A program made the position numbers and the translations under genes. From Yoonia maritima (GTDB lineage Bacteria > Pseudomonadota > Alphaproteobacteria > Rhodobacterales > Rhodobacteraceae), in the NCBI RefSeq assembly GCF_003003285.1, contig NZ_PVTP01000004.1, positions 186,001 through 250,000 on the forward strand: 64,000 bases of DNA. The letters run 5' to 3'. Shown piece after piece: positions 27,609 through 35,922 of this stretch. The notes below the pieces were generated by a model. It did no database searches. It had not been told where the DNA came from and saw nothing but the letters and a program-made list of their open reading frames with translations. Position 1 is the first letter of the stretch; each line of letters opens with the position of its first letter.

Positions 27609-29495
27609 ATGGCGTATGCGACTGTCGCTGATCGGAATGCGATCGAGAACGAAAAGCCATGGGATCAGCGTAAGCTGCCCACAACAACCTATGAAATGCT
27701 AAGTCAGACGGCTGCAAAGCACGGCGCGCGCAATGCGGTTAGCTTTAGCCTGATGTCGGACCCAGACGCAAAGTGTGAGACCCTGTCTTGGGACACATTG
27801 CGCGAGAAGACCGCGCAAACGGCGAACTTGTTTCGTTCATTGGGTGTTGGCGAAAATGACGTTGTTGCGTTTTTGCTGCCGAATGCGACCGAAACGATTC
27901 TGACTTATCTTGGCGGGCAGGTGGCCGGGATTGTGAACCCGATTAACCCGCTGCTTGAGGCCGAGCAAATCTCGGCCATCTTGCGTGAAACCAACGCAAA
28001 GGTTTTGGTGACGCTCAAGGCATTTCCCAAGACCGATGTCGCGCAAAAGGCGGCTGAGGCCGTACGATTTGCCCCAAACGTGAAAACCGTTCTTGAGGTT
28101 GATCTGCTTCGGTATCTGACGGGCCTGAAAAAATTCATCGTTCCGCTGATCCGTCCTAAGAACCCAACCAACCACGACGCGCGTGTTTTGGATTTCAATT
28201 CTGAGGTAGCGAAGCAGCCTAAGCAATTAGCGTTCGCCGATAGCACTACAGACCGTGTTGCCGCGTATTTCCATACCGGTGGTACCACTGGGATGCCAAA
28301 GGTCGTACAGCACAGTTATTCTGGTATCGTGTATAATGCGTGGCTGGGTGATCGTTTGTTGTTCACCGAACAAGACGTGCAGATTTGCCCGCTTCCGCTG
28401 TTCCATGTTTTTGCAACGATTGTTTCGCTCGGTGCGTCGCTTGGATCAGGTGCAGAGGTCGTGTTCCCCACGCCGCAAGGCTATCGCGGCGAGGGTGTTT
28501 TCGATAACTTCTGGAAGCTGATCGAAAAGCACAAAGTCACCTTTATGATTACGGTACCTACGGCCATGTCTGCGCTGATGCAGCGTAAGGTGGATGCCGA
28601 TATTTCATCACTACGTTTGGCGTTTTGTGGCTCTGCGCCGCTGCCGCTTGAACTTTACAAACGGTTTGAGGCCGCTGCGGGTGTTACGATTTGCGAAGGC
28701 TACGGTTTGACCGAGGCGACCTGCCTTGTCGCGATTAACCCACCTGAAGGTGAGAAACGTGTTGGCTCTATCGGGATACCATTTCCGTATACTGACATCA
28801 AAATCATGTCTGTCGCAACGGGCTCCGAAGTGGGCACTGATGAGATCGGCGAAATCTGTGTTTCCAACCCCGGCGTGTCTGACGGTAAGACTTATACCGA
28901 AGCAGATAAAAATGCGGACCTTTATTATGGGGGCGATAAGTCAGAAACACAGTATCTGCGCACTGGCGACTTGGGTCGGATCGATCCTGATGGGTACCTT
29001 TGGATTACAGGTCGCGCAAAGGATTTGATTATCCGTGGCGGTCACAACATCGACCCCGCAGAAATCGAAGAAGCGCTTGCTGGTCATGAGGCCGTTGCCT
29101 TTGCTGGTGCGATCGGCCAACCCGATGCCCACGCAGGTGAAATTCCTTGCGCTTATGTCGAATTGGTTGATGGTGCGGCGATTTCATCAGAAGAACTGAT
29201 CGCGTTCGCCAACGAGCACATTCATGAACGCGCTGCTTTCCCTAAGTATCTGGAGATACTAGACGAGCTGCCCAAAACTGCGGTTGGCAAGATCTTTAAG
29301 CCTGATCTGCGCAAACGTGCGATCACCCGGGTTTATAATGAGGTCTTGGAAAAGGTTGGCGCCGAAGTGCGCGAAGTGGCTGAAGATAAAAAACGCGGGC
29401 TTGTCGCACGTATTGCAAAAACGGGCGATGTGAAGGATCAAGATATCGAAAAAGCGTTGGGTGACTTTACGGTCAAATGGGAGATCGTCGAGTAA
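27609..29495 (+). CDS. Acyl-CoA synthetase (AMP-forming)
   Basis: The 628-residue ligase activates a carboxylic acid to its CoA ester. Motifs: YFHTGGTTGMPKVVQHS (P-loop), GYGLTEATC, YLRTGDLGRID, IRGGHNIDP and the C-terminal TAVGKIFKPDLRK with the catalytic Lys. It belongs to the fatty acid/aromatic acyl-CoA ligase group rather than acetyl-CoA synthetases. The acid specificity is not readable. GGGGAGGAG is a strong ribosome binding site. The dehydrogenase gene follows after 36 bp, suggesting an operon. Two dyads upstream may be its operator. Confidence 0.9.
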   Translation: MAYATVADRNAIENEKPWDQRKLPTTTYEMLSQTAAKHGARNAVSFSLMSDPDAKCETLSWDTLREKTAQTANLFRSLGVGENDVVAFLLPNATETILTYLGGQVAGIVNPINPLLEAEQISAILRETNAKVLVTLKAFPKTDVAQKAAEAVRFAPNVKTVLEVDLLRYLTGLKKFIVPLIRPKNPTNHDARVLDFNSEVAKQPKQLAFADSTTDRVAAYFHTGGTTGMPKVVQHSYSGIVYNAWLGDRLLFTEQDVQICPLPLFHVFATIVSLGASLGSGAEVVFPTPQGYRGEGVFDNFWKLIEKHKVTFMITVPTAMSALMQRKVDADISSLRLAFCGSAPLPLELYKRFEAAAGVTICEGYGLTEATCLVAINPPEGEKRVGSIGIPFPYTDIKIMSVATGSEVGTDEIGEICVSNPGVSDGKTYTEADKNADLYYGGDKSETQYLRTGDLGRIDPDGYLWITGRAKDLIIRGGHNIDPAEIEEALAGHEAVAFAGAIGQPDAHAGEIPCAYVELVDGAAISSEELIAFANEHIHERAAFPKYLEILDELPKTAVGKIFKPDLRKRAITRVYNEVLEKVGAEVREVAEDKKRGLVARIAKTGDVKDQDIEKALGDFTVKWEIVE

Positions 29496-29531
29496 CGCCA
29501 AACGCGCCCACATGTAAAGGACGTGATCATC

Positions 29532-30404
29532 ATGGCGAAACTCGCATTTTTAGGTCTTGGCGTTATGGGGTTTCCCATTGCAGGTCATCTGCAATCTGCA
29601 GGTCATGATGTGACGGTGTACAATCGTACGACTGCGAAAGCTGAAAAATGGGTGTCCGCGCATAGCGGGCATCTGGCAACCACCCCGCGCGAGGCCGCTC
29701 AAGGTGCAAGTATGGTCATGTCTTGCGTTGGTAATGACGATGATCTGCGGTCCGTCTGCTTGGGTGACGATGGTGCGTTTGCGGGCATGGCTCCCGGAGC
29801 CATTTTTGTGGATCACACGACGGTCTCTGCTGCTGTGACGCGCGAACTTCATGACGCTGCGGCCGAACAAGGTATTGCGTTTATTGACGCGCCTGTTTCG
29901 GGCGGTCAGGCGGGTGCCGAGAACGGGGTGCTGTCCGTGATGTGTGGTGGTGCCCAAGATAGCTATGACACGGCCGAGGCGGTCATCAGCGCCTACGCCC
30001 GTATTTGTCGCCGCATTGGCGATAGCGGGGCAGGGCAGATGACCAAGATGTGCAATCAAATCGCTATCGCAGGCTTGGTACAAGGTCTGTCAGAGGCGCT
30101 GCATTTCGCCCAAAAGGCTGGCTTGGATGGCCGAGCCGTTGTTGAGGTGATCAGCCAAGGTGCGGCAGGTAGCTGGCAGATGTCGAACCGCTATGAAATG
30201 ATGTTGGATGATCACTTTGAACATGGTTTTGCTGTGGATTGGATGCGCAAGGATTTGGGTATCTGCCTAGACACGGCTGATGAAAACGGTGCGAGCCTAC
30301 CAGTGACTGCACTTGTCGATCAGTTTTATAAAGACGTGCAAAAGCTGGGTGGTGGACGTTGGGATACGTCATCATTGCTAAAGCGGTTGCAGGCGCTGGA
30401 TTAA
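29532..30404 (+). CDS. NAD(P)-dependent beta-hydroxyacid dehydrogenase (3-hydroxyisobutyrate dehydrogenase family)
   Basis: The 290-residue protein starts with the dinucleotide fold LAFLGLGVMGFPIAGHL, has the substrate-binding DAPVSGGQAGAENG and the catalytic Lys in GAGQMTKMCNQI. It belongs to the family of 3-hydroxyisobutyrate dehydrogenase and tartronate semialdehyde reductase; which one cannot be told. The ATG at 29532 is preferred over the upstream GTG because AAAGGA is correctly spaced. It follows the acyl-CoA ligase closely, suggesting joint work on a carboxylic acid or valine-type pathway. Confidence 0.9.
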   Translation: MAKLAFLGLGVMGFPIAGHLQSAGHDVTVYNRTTAKAEKWVSAHSGHLATTPREAAQGASMVMSCVGNDDDLRSVCLGDDGAFAGMAPGAIFVDHTTVSAAVTRELHDAAAEQGIAFIDAPVSGGQAGAENGVLSVMCGGAQDSYDTAEAVISAYARICRRIGDSGAGQMTKMCNQIAIAGLVQGLSEALHFAQKAGLDGRAVVEVISQGAAGSWQMSNRYEMMLDDHFEHGFAVDWMRKDLGICLDTADENGASLPVTALVDQFYKDVQKLGGGRWDTSSLLKRLQALD

Positions 30405-30415
30405 GTAACTGGAGC

Positions 30416-30445
30416 ATGGCGCGCGACTGCGATCACATGCGCCAT
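30416..30445 (+). terminator. Weak hairpin after the dehydrogenase gene
   Basis: ATGGCGC and GCGCCAT can pair around a 16-base loop 12 bases after the stop. The loop is long and only TTT follows later, so termination is uncertain. The remaining space to 30685 holds a possible promoter at 30554-30586 and no gene that I can see. Confidence 0.3.
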
Positions 30446-30553
30446 AGTTTGCCCTATATATAGCTAAAACAAGAGTGACATGGGCGTCGAATGTTGCTTA
30501 GGTTGGGGCTAATAACGATGTCATCGGCGGTCGCTGTCGCAAAGATTACCGAT

Positions 30554-30586
30554 TTGACATCATTGCTTGCAAGATATGAAGCAAGC
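30554..30586 (+). promoter_or_regulatory. Possible promoter with overlapping dyad upstream of the GTPase cluster
   Basis: TTGACA (30554-30559) is a perfect -35 box; TATGAA at 30575-30580 could be a -10 box with a short 15-base spacer. GCTTGC (30565-30570) and GCAAGC (30581-30586) form an inverted repeat that overlaps these boxes. It lies 100 bases before the first gene of the putative dynamin/Roadblock cluster. Tentative. Confidence 0.35.
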
Positions 30587-30685
30587 GGCGTAATTAGGCG
30601 CGCAGTTGGGTCAGGATTGTTTTTCTTCTGATTCTGTGGCTCGCGCCATAGTAGTTTAGTATCGAATGGTAAGGTAACCGCGCTG

Positions 30686-31477
30686 ATGAATATCGAAGAC
30701 TGGCCAATTTTAAAAAGTCGCGGCTTCTTGGCGCTTTACAGCTTTACCCAAAAAGGGGTTTTCCCAGAAAGCGTATCTGGCGCTGCTGACGTGGCCTTGA
30801 TCGGTCAACGTGCAGAGCAAAGCGTGGAGCTGTTGCGCGCCGCGTGTTATCTACCGGATGCGTGTACTGTGATCGTACGGACTTCAGACCGCACGTCGGT
30901 TGCGACCCTGCAGGGCGGGTTAGTTTGCGAGGGCGATCAGTCTTTGAACATCGGGCTGTTTCTGCCAAAGACACGCGGCCTTGACGTGGTCGAGCTAGAA
31001 CAGTCATCCGAACGTCCACAATTTGACGATCTGGGGCTGCAAACGCTTTTGAACATATGCGAGCGGATTGAGCGATGTGAAATTGCCCGCGTTATTCGCC
31101 TACGCATCGGGGATAAGGAAATATCAATTCAGGCCCACCGCGGAAAATTCGATATTTTGGCGGGTGCAAAGACCCCTGTGGAGATTTCTGAACTTGTTAA
31201 AGGCGCTGTCTCTGCAGGCGAGCAGGTCGCCTATTCTGTGGGAGAGACGGATAGCGAAGCATCTAATTTGCAGTATGCGCTGCAGGATCTTCTTGGCCTT
31301 GGGGATCAGGGTGAGGAGAGCGATCGGGTGGAGGTTGGTGCGATGAGTGATGCATATGGGGTACTAAGTTTGCGCCATGCCGCACAAAACATCAAAAAGG
31401 GCGAAATAAATCTTGCAATTGAGGTGAGAGATTCGTCCAGTAAAGTCATTCTTCGGTCGAATTTGGGAAGGAAATAG
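30686..31477 (+). CDS. Hypothetical protein at the head of the dynamin/Roadblock cluster
   Basis: I do not recognise a named family for this 263-residue soluble protein. There is no signal peptide or membrane segment. The first 100 residues (a hydrophobic strand FLALYSF, GVFPES, a helix around ALIGQRAEQSVELLRAACYL, then strands TVIVRTSDRTSVATL and GGLVCEG) follow the strand-turn-helix-strand-strand order of Roadblock/LC7 domains, so a diverged Roadblock-like domain is possible; this is inference. The C-terminal 160 residues are unassigned. It has the same direction as the two GTPases but is separated from them by 155 bp, which may contain a separate promoter. Confidence 0.6.
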   Translation: MNIEDWPILKSRGFLALYSFTQKGVFPESVSGAADVALIGQRAEQSVELLRAACYLPDACTVIVRTSDRTSVATLQGGLVCEGDQSLNIGLFLPKTRGLDVVELEQSSERPQFDDLGLQTLLNICERIERCEIARVIRLRIGDKEISIQAHRGKFDILAGAKTPVEISELVKGAVSAGEQVAYSVGETDSEASNLQYALQDLLGLGDQGEESDRVEVGAMSDAYGVLSLRHAAQNIKKGEINLAIEVRDSSSKVILRSNLGRK

Positions 31478-31632
31478 AGGCGTCAACATCACTTAAAGGT
31501 GAAGCAGATCTTTATTTTCCCCCTAGCTATAACAGTTTTAAGTCATAAAACAGACGCAATCGGATGGTCTTGTGACGTTAAGGTCAAGTGGCCTGTTGTT
31601 GTTAAAGATTGTTATCTGTGTTGGATATATTC

Positions 31633-33717
31633 ATGGTTACTCCTGCTACGGTGCAAAGCCACCGCCGAGCTTTAGATAAGTTCGAACTAACAAAATCAAA
31701 AGACGCTAAGCGTGCTATCGAACAGTTGGTGCGTGTTAGTGATAAAATGGAAAAGATGGTCGTGCCGGGTGCGCTTGACCGTACTTTGGAAATTCAGAAA
31801 CGGCTTTCGAAATTTGAAACCCGGATTTCTTTGGTCGGGCAGGTGAAGGCTGGTAAGACAGCCTTGGCAAATGCGATGATCGGACAGCCGGGTCTATTAC
31901 CGTCCGATGTCAATCCTTGGACGTCTGTTATTACCTCGCTTCATATGAATACCGCGCAGCCGGCTGGCAAAAGCGCGGTGTTCCAATTTTTTGATAAGGA
32001 GGAGTGGAGTGAGATGACCACCATGGGTGGTCGCTTGGGCGAGCTTGCAGCACGTACCAATTTCGAAGACGAAGCTGAAGAAATGCGTGATCAGGTACGC
32101 GAACTGCAGGGGCGTGCAAAGCAGCGGTTGGGCGTGAATTTCAAATTGCTATTGGGAAACACCCATAGCTTTGGAGAATTCGATCACGGGCTTGTTAAGC
32201 GTTATGTTTGTCTGGGCGATGACGATGAAACCGGGAACGGCAGCAATGGTCGTTTTGCTGATCTGACGAAATCTGCTGATCTGTATTTTGACAACCCGCA
32301 GTTTCCGCTCCCGGTTGTGATACGGGATACCCCCGGCGTAAATGACCCGTTCCTTGTCCGTGAGGCGGTTACCCTTAATAACCTTGCTGAGACTGACATC
32401 TGCGTCATATGTCTAAGCGCCCATCAAGCGCTGAGCACTGTGGATATTGGCTTGATCAACATCATCATGGGCTTGCAGCACGAACAGATTATTCTGTTCG
32501 TCAATCGGATTGATGAGCTTGAAGATCCGCATCGTCAGATCAATGAAATTGATAGTTACATCCGCAGAACTTTGAAAACGCAAAAACTGCCGCAAGACAT
32601 TCCAATTGTTTTTGGCAGCGCGAAATGGGGACAAGCCGATATTTCTGGTGACTACGATGCATTGTCAGAGCAAAGCCGTGCCGCTTATCAGAGTTTGAAA
32701 GATTCGCGTGCAAGTAGTGGGAATGTGACCCGACTTCCGAATGGTAAAAGCGCGGTAGAATCCGATCTGTCGGGTATTTCACAGCTGATGAAAGTCATCG
32801 ACGCAAAGTCCGCCCATGACGTGAGCTGGCCCTTCATCGAGAAATTGCGTGATGAATGCCTTGATCTGGTGAACCAATCGACTTTGTTGTTGCGCGATGC
32901 GGTTGGCAGTCAAAATACGGCCGGTGCAACAATGTCTGCATCAGATCTGTCCGCACGTATCGCGCAGATCATTAGCAAGCTAAATGATGACTACGATGCG
33001 CTTACGAAAAGCTCGTTGAAGATGACAACTTATGCGATGTCTGATGTTTACCGCTCGTTTATTCTGAATGGTAAACGGGACCTTGAAAAGTTGGTTGATA
33101 AGGGCGAAGGGTTGAAGCAGTGGTCGCCAGAAACCGAAACGCTGCGTCGCGATTTGATAAGCGCCTACAACAATTTTTCAAACAAATGTACAGCGCAGCT
33201 ACGTGAAATCATGCAGGAAACCGCTGATAGTATTGCCGGGCTTTATGCAGATGTTTTAGGAACCGAATCTGGGTTATTCCCGGTCGTCGGACCGACATTT
33301 AGCCGTCCGAAAACACCTGTTTTCTTGATGAAAACAATGACGATCGACCTAAGCACGGGTTGGCTGGGGCGTATGTTTTCAAAGCAGCGGAAAAAAGCCA
33401 CATACGTTGCAAACTTTGAAAAGCTTGCGACAGAAGAAATGGCTGCAACCATCCATGATCTTCAGCAGGACTACATCCAAGAATTCGCAACGCAAACCCG
33501 CGTTCAGTTGCAAGGATTTATGGACGAACACATCAAAACGCTGCGGAACCTAGTGTTGCCAGCTGATGCGCCAGAAGTTGCACAAATGCGCCAGTCATTT
33601 GGACTTGAGAGAGAAGTTACGCAACGCATCGCAGCTTTGGATGAGATCCGGGACGCTCTGCACCATGTAACACGGCATGATTGCGATATCAGCCATCTTT
33701 CAGTGACGGCTATCTAA
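31633..33717 (+). CDS. Large dynamin-like GTPase
   Basis: The 694-residue protein has a dynamin-type G domain: G1 GQVKAGKT (residues 69-76), G2 Thr in NPWTSVIT near 97, G3 DTPGV (232-236), G4 NRID (291-294) and a G5-like GSAK (328-331). An insertion of about 100 residues separates G2 from G3. The rest is mostly helical, and a hydrophobic-basic patch (STGWLGRMFSKQRKK near residue 580) could be a membrane-contact paddle as in bacterial dynamins. The start is uncertain: ATG 31633 is used, with GTG 31618 and TTG 31609 in frame. The smaller GTPase follows two bases after the stop. Confidence 0.85.
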   Translation: MVTPATVQSHRRALDKFELTKSKDAKRAIEQLVRVSDKMEKMVVPGALDRTLEIQKRLSKFETRISLVGQVKAGKTALANAMIGQPGLLPSDVNPWTSVITSLHMNTAQPAGKSAVFQFFDKEEWSEMTTMGGRLGELAARTNFEDEAEEMRDQVRELQGRAKQRLGVNFKLLLGNTHSFGEFDHGLVKRYVCLGDDDETGNGSNGRFADLTKSADLYFDNPQFPLPVVIRDTPGVNDPFLVREAVTLNNLAETDICVICLSAHQALSTVDIGLINIIMGLQHEQIILFVNRIDELEDPHRQINEIDSYIRRTLKTQKLPQDIPIVFGSAKWGQADISGDYDALSEQSRAAYQSLKDSRASSGNVTRLPNGKSAVESDLSGISQLMKVIDAKSAHDVSWPFIEKLRDECLDLVNQSTLLLRDAVGSQNTAGATMSASDLSARIAQIISKLNDDYDALTKSSLKMTTYAMSDVYRSFILNGKRDLEKLVDKGEGLKQWSPETETLRRDLISAYNNFSNKCTAQLREIMQETADSIAGLYADVLGTESGLFPVVGPTFSRPKTPVFLMKTMTIDLSTGWLGRMFSKQRKKATYVANFEKLATEEMAATIHDLQQDYIQEFATQTRVQLQGFMDEHIKTLRNLVLPADAPEVAQMRQSFGLEREVTQRIAALDEIRDALHHVTRHDCDISHLSVTAI

Positions 33718-33719
33718 AC

Positions 33720-34805
33720 ATGACCGGTAAGATCTCAGATAAGGCCAAAGCAGTTTTGTCCGTGTGGTCATCCCAAAAGCCGGGATTTTCGCTGATGGGC
33801 GAATACAGTGCGGGCAAGTCGTCTTTACTGAACATGCTTTTGGGGCAACCACTTTTGCCGACAAAAGTGACAGCAACACACCTGCCAACCGTTTGGATCA
33901 CTTACGGCGAAACCCGCAAGTTAGAAGTCTTAGAAAACAACGGTAAGCTGACAGAACTGTCCGAAGATGGTCTTGATTTTGGAACCTTGCACGCGCATTT
34001 GGCTATTCGATTTACCCTGCCAGCTGAGATTCTACGCGATGCAGATATTGTCGATACCCCTGGTATTTCTGATCCGAACCTTGCGGTCGATATTGTGCAG
34101 CTTATCGGTCCGCATGTTGATTTTGTTGTTTGGTGTACCGCTGCAAACCAAGCATGGCGCCAAACTGAAAAAGCGGCTTGGAAGAACATTCCATCCTATG
34201 TGCAACGTCAAAGTCTGTTGGCGGTGACTCGTGTTGATCAAGTGGGCAACGACAAGGATGTGCAACGTGTGATGTCGCGTTGCAAGCGCGAGGCCGGTAA
34301 ATCGTTTCACAGTATTTTGCCGATCTCTGCAAAATTGGCCCGTAGTGACGCGGACGATAGCTGGACGACAAGCGGTGCTGCTGATCTTACCGCTGCAATT
34401 TCGAGCCGCGTCGCGGATGCTATTCAATTTCGTGCTGAGCGTGCAGAGCGCGAAGGCGATTTGGTGCAAGAAGTTGCGGTTGAAAACGATCGAATTGAAA
34501 CTGAAGCGCCCGTTGACGCGCCCAAACAGGCCGATGTTAAGGTCCAAGTCCAAGAATTGGCAGAAGTTTTGTCTAGGGCTGCAAATGTAACCACAAATGA
34601 CCAATTTTTCGCCCTAATCGATCATTTAAAAGACACCTTTGGGCGCGATGAACACTCATCCGAGTCGCACGCTGGTACGATTAACAACTTGTTATCAGTG
34701 AGCATTTTAAACGACACAAACCTATCCACCGCAATCACTCAGGTCCGACATGAAATTAAAGACTTTTCTGAAGGATCTTGGTGTCGGTTGGACAGGGTCA
34801 GTTAA
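33720..34805 (+). CDS. Small dynamin-family GTPase, partner of the preceding gene
   Basis: The 361-residue protein is essentially a G domain: G1 GEYSAGKSS (27-35), a G2 Thr in the ATHLPT region near 52-57, G3 DTPGI (112-116), G4 TRVD (170-173) and G5 ISAK (202-205). After about residue 235 comes an acidic, Ala/Val/Gln-rich helical tail; the long stalk of the first GTPase is missing. Two bases separate it from the upstream stop, so the pair is translationally coupled, as in DynA/DynB- or Leo-type tandem bacterial dynamins. The start is ATG 33720. Heteromer formation with the large GTPase is inferred. Confidence 0.85.
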   Translation: MTGKISDKAKAVLSVWSSQKPGFSLMGEYSAGKSSLLNMLLGQPLLPTKVTATHLPTVWITYGETRKLEVLENNGKLTELSEDGLDFGTLHAHLAIRFTLPAEILRDADIVDTPGISDPNLAVDIVQLIGPHVDFVVWCTAANQAWRQTEKAAWKNIPSYVQRQSLLAVTRVDQVGNDKDVQRVMSRCKREAGKSFHSILPISAKLARSDADDSWTTSGAADLTAAISSRVADAIQFRAERAEREGDLVQEVAVENDRIETEAPVDAPKQADVKVQVQELAEVLSRAANVTTNDQFFALIDHLKDTFGRDEHSSESHAGTINNLLSVSILNDTNLSTAITQVRHEIKDFSEGSWCRLDRVS

Positions 34806-34808
34806 AGC

Positions 34809-34827
34809 TGAGACGCCGGTCGTCTCA
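34809..34827 (+). promoter_or_regulatory. Intercistronic hairpin before the Roadblock gene
   Basis: TGAGACG and CGTCTCA form a perfect 7-bp stem with loop CCGGT, 3 bases after the small GTPase stop. No T-run follows. It may protect or separate the downstream Roadblock message. Confidence 0.45.
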
Positions 34828-34917
34828 GGCAACGAATTGGGAACCGAGGAGAGCTCGGAACCTCCCAAAATAGGCGGGAATATCCCCCAACAAACTGTAA
34901 CTAGTAAGGAAAAAATT

Positions 34918-35271
34918 ATGTCTACAGATATCTCAGGTCTTTCAGGAATCGGTGGTTTTATCGGCGCATGTCTGGTTGATAGTGAAACTGGTCTGATGAT
35001 GGCATCAGAAGGTGGCGGCAAGCTTGACCTTGAAGCTGCTGGCGCTGCGAACACAGAAGTCGTTAAAGCTAAACTTTCAGCTATCGAAATGCTGGGCCTT
35101 GACGACAGAATCGATGACATTCTGATCACATTGGGCAAACAGTTCCACCTGATCCGCCCTCTTGAGCAGTCCCCGACAGTCTTCTTGTACGTTGCTTTGG
35201 ACAAAAAATCTGCAAACCTTGGCATGGCACGTGTTCAGGTTAAAAAGGTAGAGCAAACACTCTCACTTTAA
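34918..35271 (+). CDS. Roadblock/LC7 domain protein
   Basis: The 117-residue protein is a single Roadblock/LC7 domain: the first helix and strand ISGLSGIGGFIGACLVD, the SETGLMMASEG turn, a long helix LEAAGAANTEVVKAKLSAI, and the C-terminal strands VFLYVALDKKSANLG with the last helix. MglB-type Roadblock proteins are known to regulate Ras-like GTPases. AAGGA lies 8 bases before ATG 34918, a strong site; the same frame is open back to an ATG at 34750, inside the small GTPase gene, giving a possible longer form with an amphipathic N-terminus (MKLKTFLKDLGVGW). It has its own terminator at 35316. Confidence 0.88.
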   Translation: MSTDISGLSGIGGFIGACLVDSETGLMMASEGGGKLDLEAAGAANTEVVKAKLSAIEMLGLDDRIDDILITLGKQFHLIRPLEQSPTVFLYVALDKKSANLGMARVQVKKVEQTLSL

Positions 35272-35315
35272 GCAATTATCACAGCGGCACATCGTATGCC
35301 GGGCTGTAAATCTAG

Positions 35316-35349
35316 ACTGCATCGAGGGCTTTCTCGGTGCAGTTTTTTT
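35316..35349 (+). terminator. Intrinsic terminator after the Roadblock gene
   Basis: ACTGCATCGAG and CTCGGTGCAGT form an 11-bp stem with one G-U pair and a 6-base loop, merging into a run of seven T. It closes the GTPase/Roadblock unit. Confidence 0.92.
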
Positions 35350-35922
35350 GTGCGAACTACTGTCGGGACGATTGGTTCAAGAGGGGGGCTTATCGACCGC
35401 ATCCTCGAAGAGGAAGGGTTTAGGCTGCGATAGCCAAAGTCCTACCCCGTGTTTCGGAGGGCGGAAAGCGCGCTTCGCCGTCTTTCACCAGAACAAACGC
35501 TGGACAAAAGTGTCCCACTTTCAGCGGGGGTAATATCTGGTGGGACAAAAACGTAACCTAACTATTTGATATTAAATACCAAAAAGAAAGAATGGTGCCC
35601 AGGGGCGGAATCGAACCACCGACACGAGGATTTTCAATTTTCCTAGGCGTCCAATCAAACTCTCGCATTTAGCTTCGAACCGACGCAAAAAGTGTTTCGC
35701 TTCAATACCCTGTGGTCTCCAATCAATTGTAGGGCAAACCAGTCCGTTTCAGTCAAGCTCACCACTCTCGGCACCCATCAGGCACCCAGTGGCCACACCT
35801 GCCGTCCACAACGCTCCATCAAGCTTGTTTTTGAGTTCCCCATTTCGGGTTTCCGGCAAGTAGGTTGGTTGATATCCTAGACCCTAGTTCGCCCATCCTA
35901 CCGATTTGAAAGTTCCAGCATA
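35350..35922. other. Gene-poor stretch containing the left border of the island
   Basis: The first 240 bases up to the direct repeat hold no convincing gene. TGTCCCAC (35511-35518) and GTGGGACA (35540-35547) form an inverted repeat separated by 21 bases, perhaps a leftover of an insertion sequence. The 46-bp att repeat lies at 35593-35638. From 35639 to 35922 there is again no convincing coding frame. The helicase gene starts at 35923. Confidence 0.5.
35593..35638. repeat. Distal att direct repeat (tRNA-Phe 3' fragment)
   Basis: The 46 bases are identical to 40962-41007, covering the tRNA-Phe 3' half from the anticodon loop to CCA. Beyond them (from 35639) the sequence departs from tRNA, so this copy is not a functional tRNA. 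Confidence 0.92.

Noticed and set aside
34750-34917. Upstream ATG at 34750 as the main start of the Roadblock gene
   Set aside because: The internal ATG at 34918 has a much better ribosome binding site and matches the domain start; the longer form is kept only as a possibility.
35511-35547. Inverted repeat TGTCCCAC/GTGGGACA as an insertion sequence end
   Set aside because: No transposase or second end is seen and the arms are only 8 bp, so an insertion sequence cannot be supported.
35593-35638. A second tRNA gene at the left att site
   Set aside because: Only the 3' half of tRNA-Phe is present; the 5' half and acceptor strand are missing, so it is an att duplicate.
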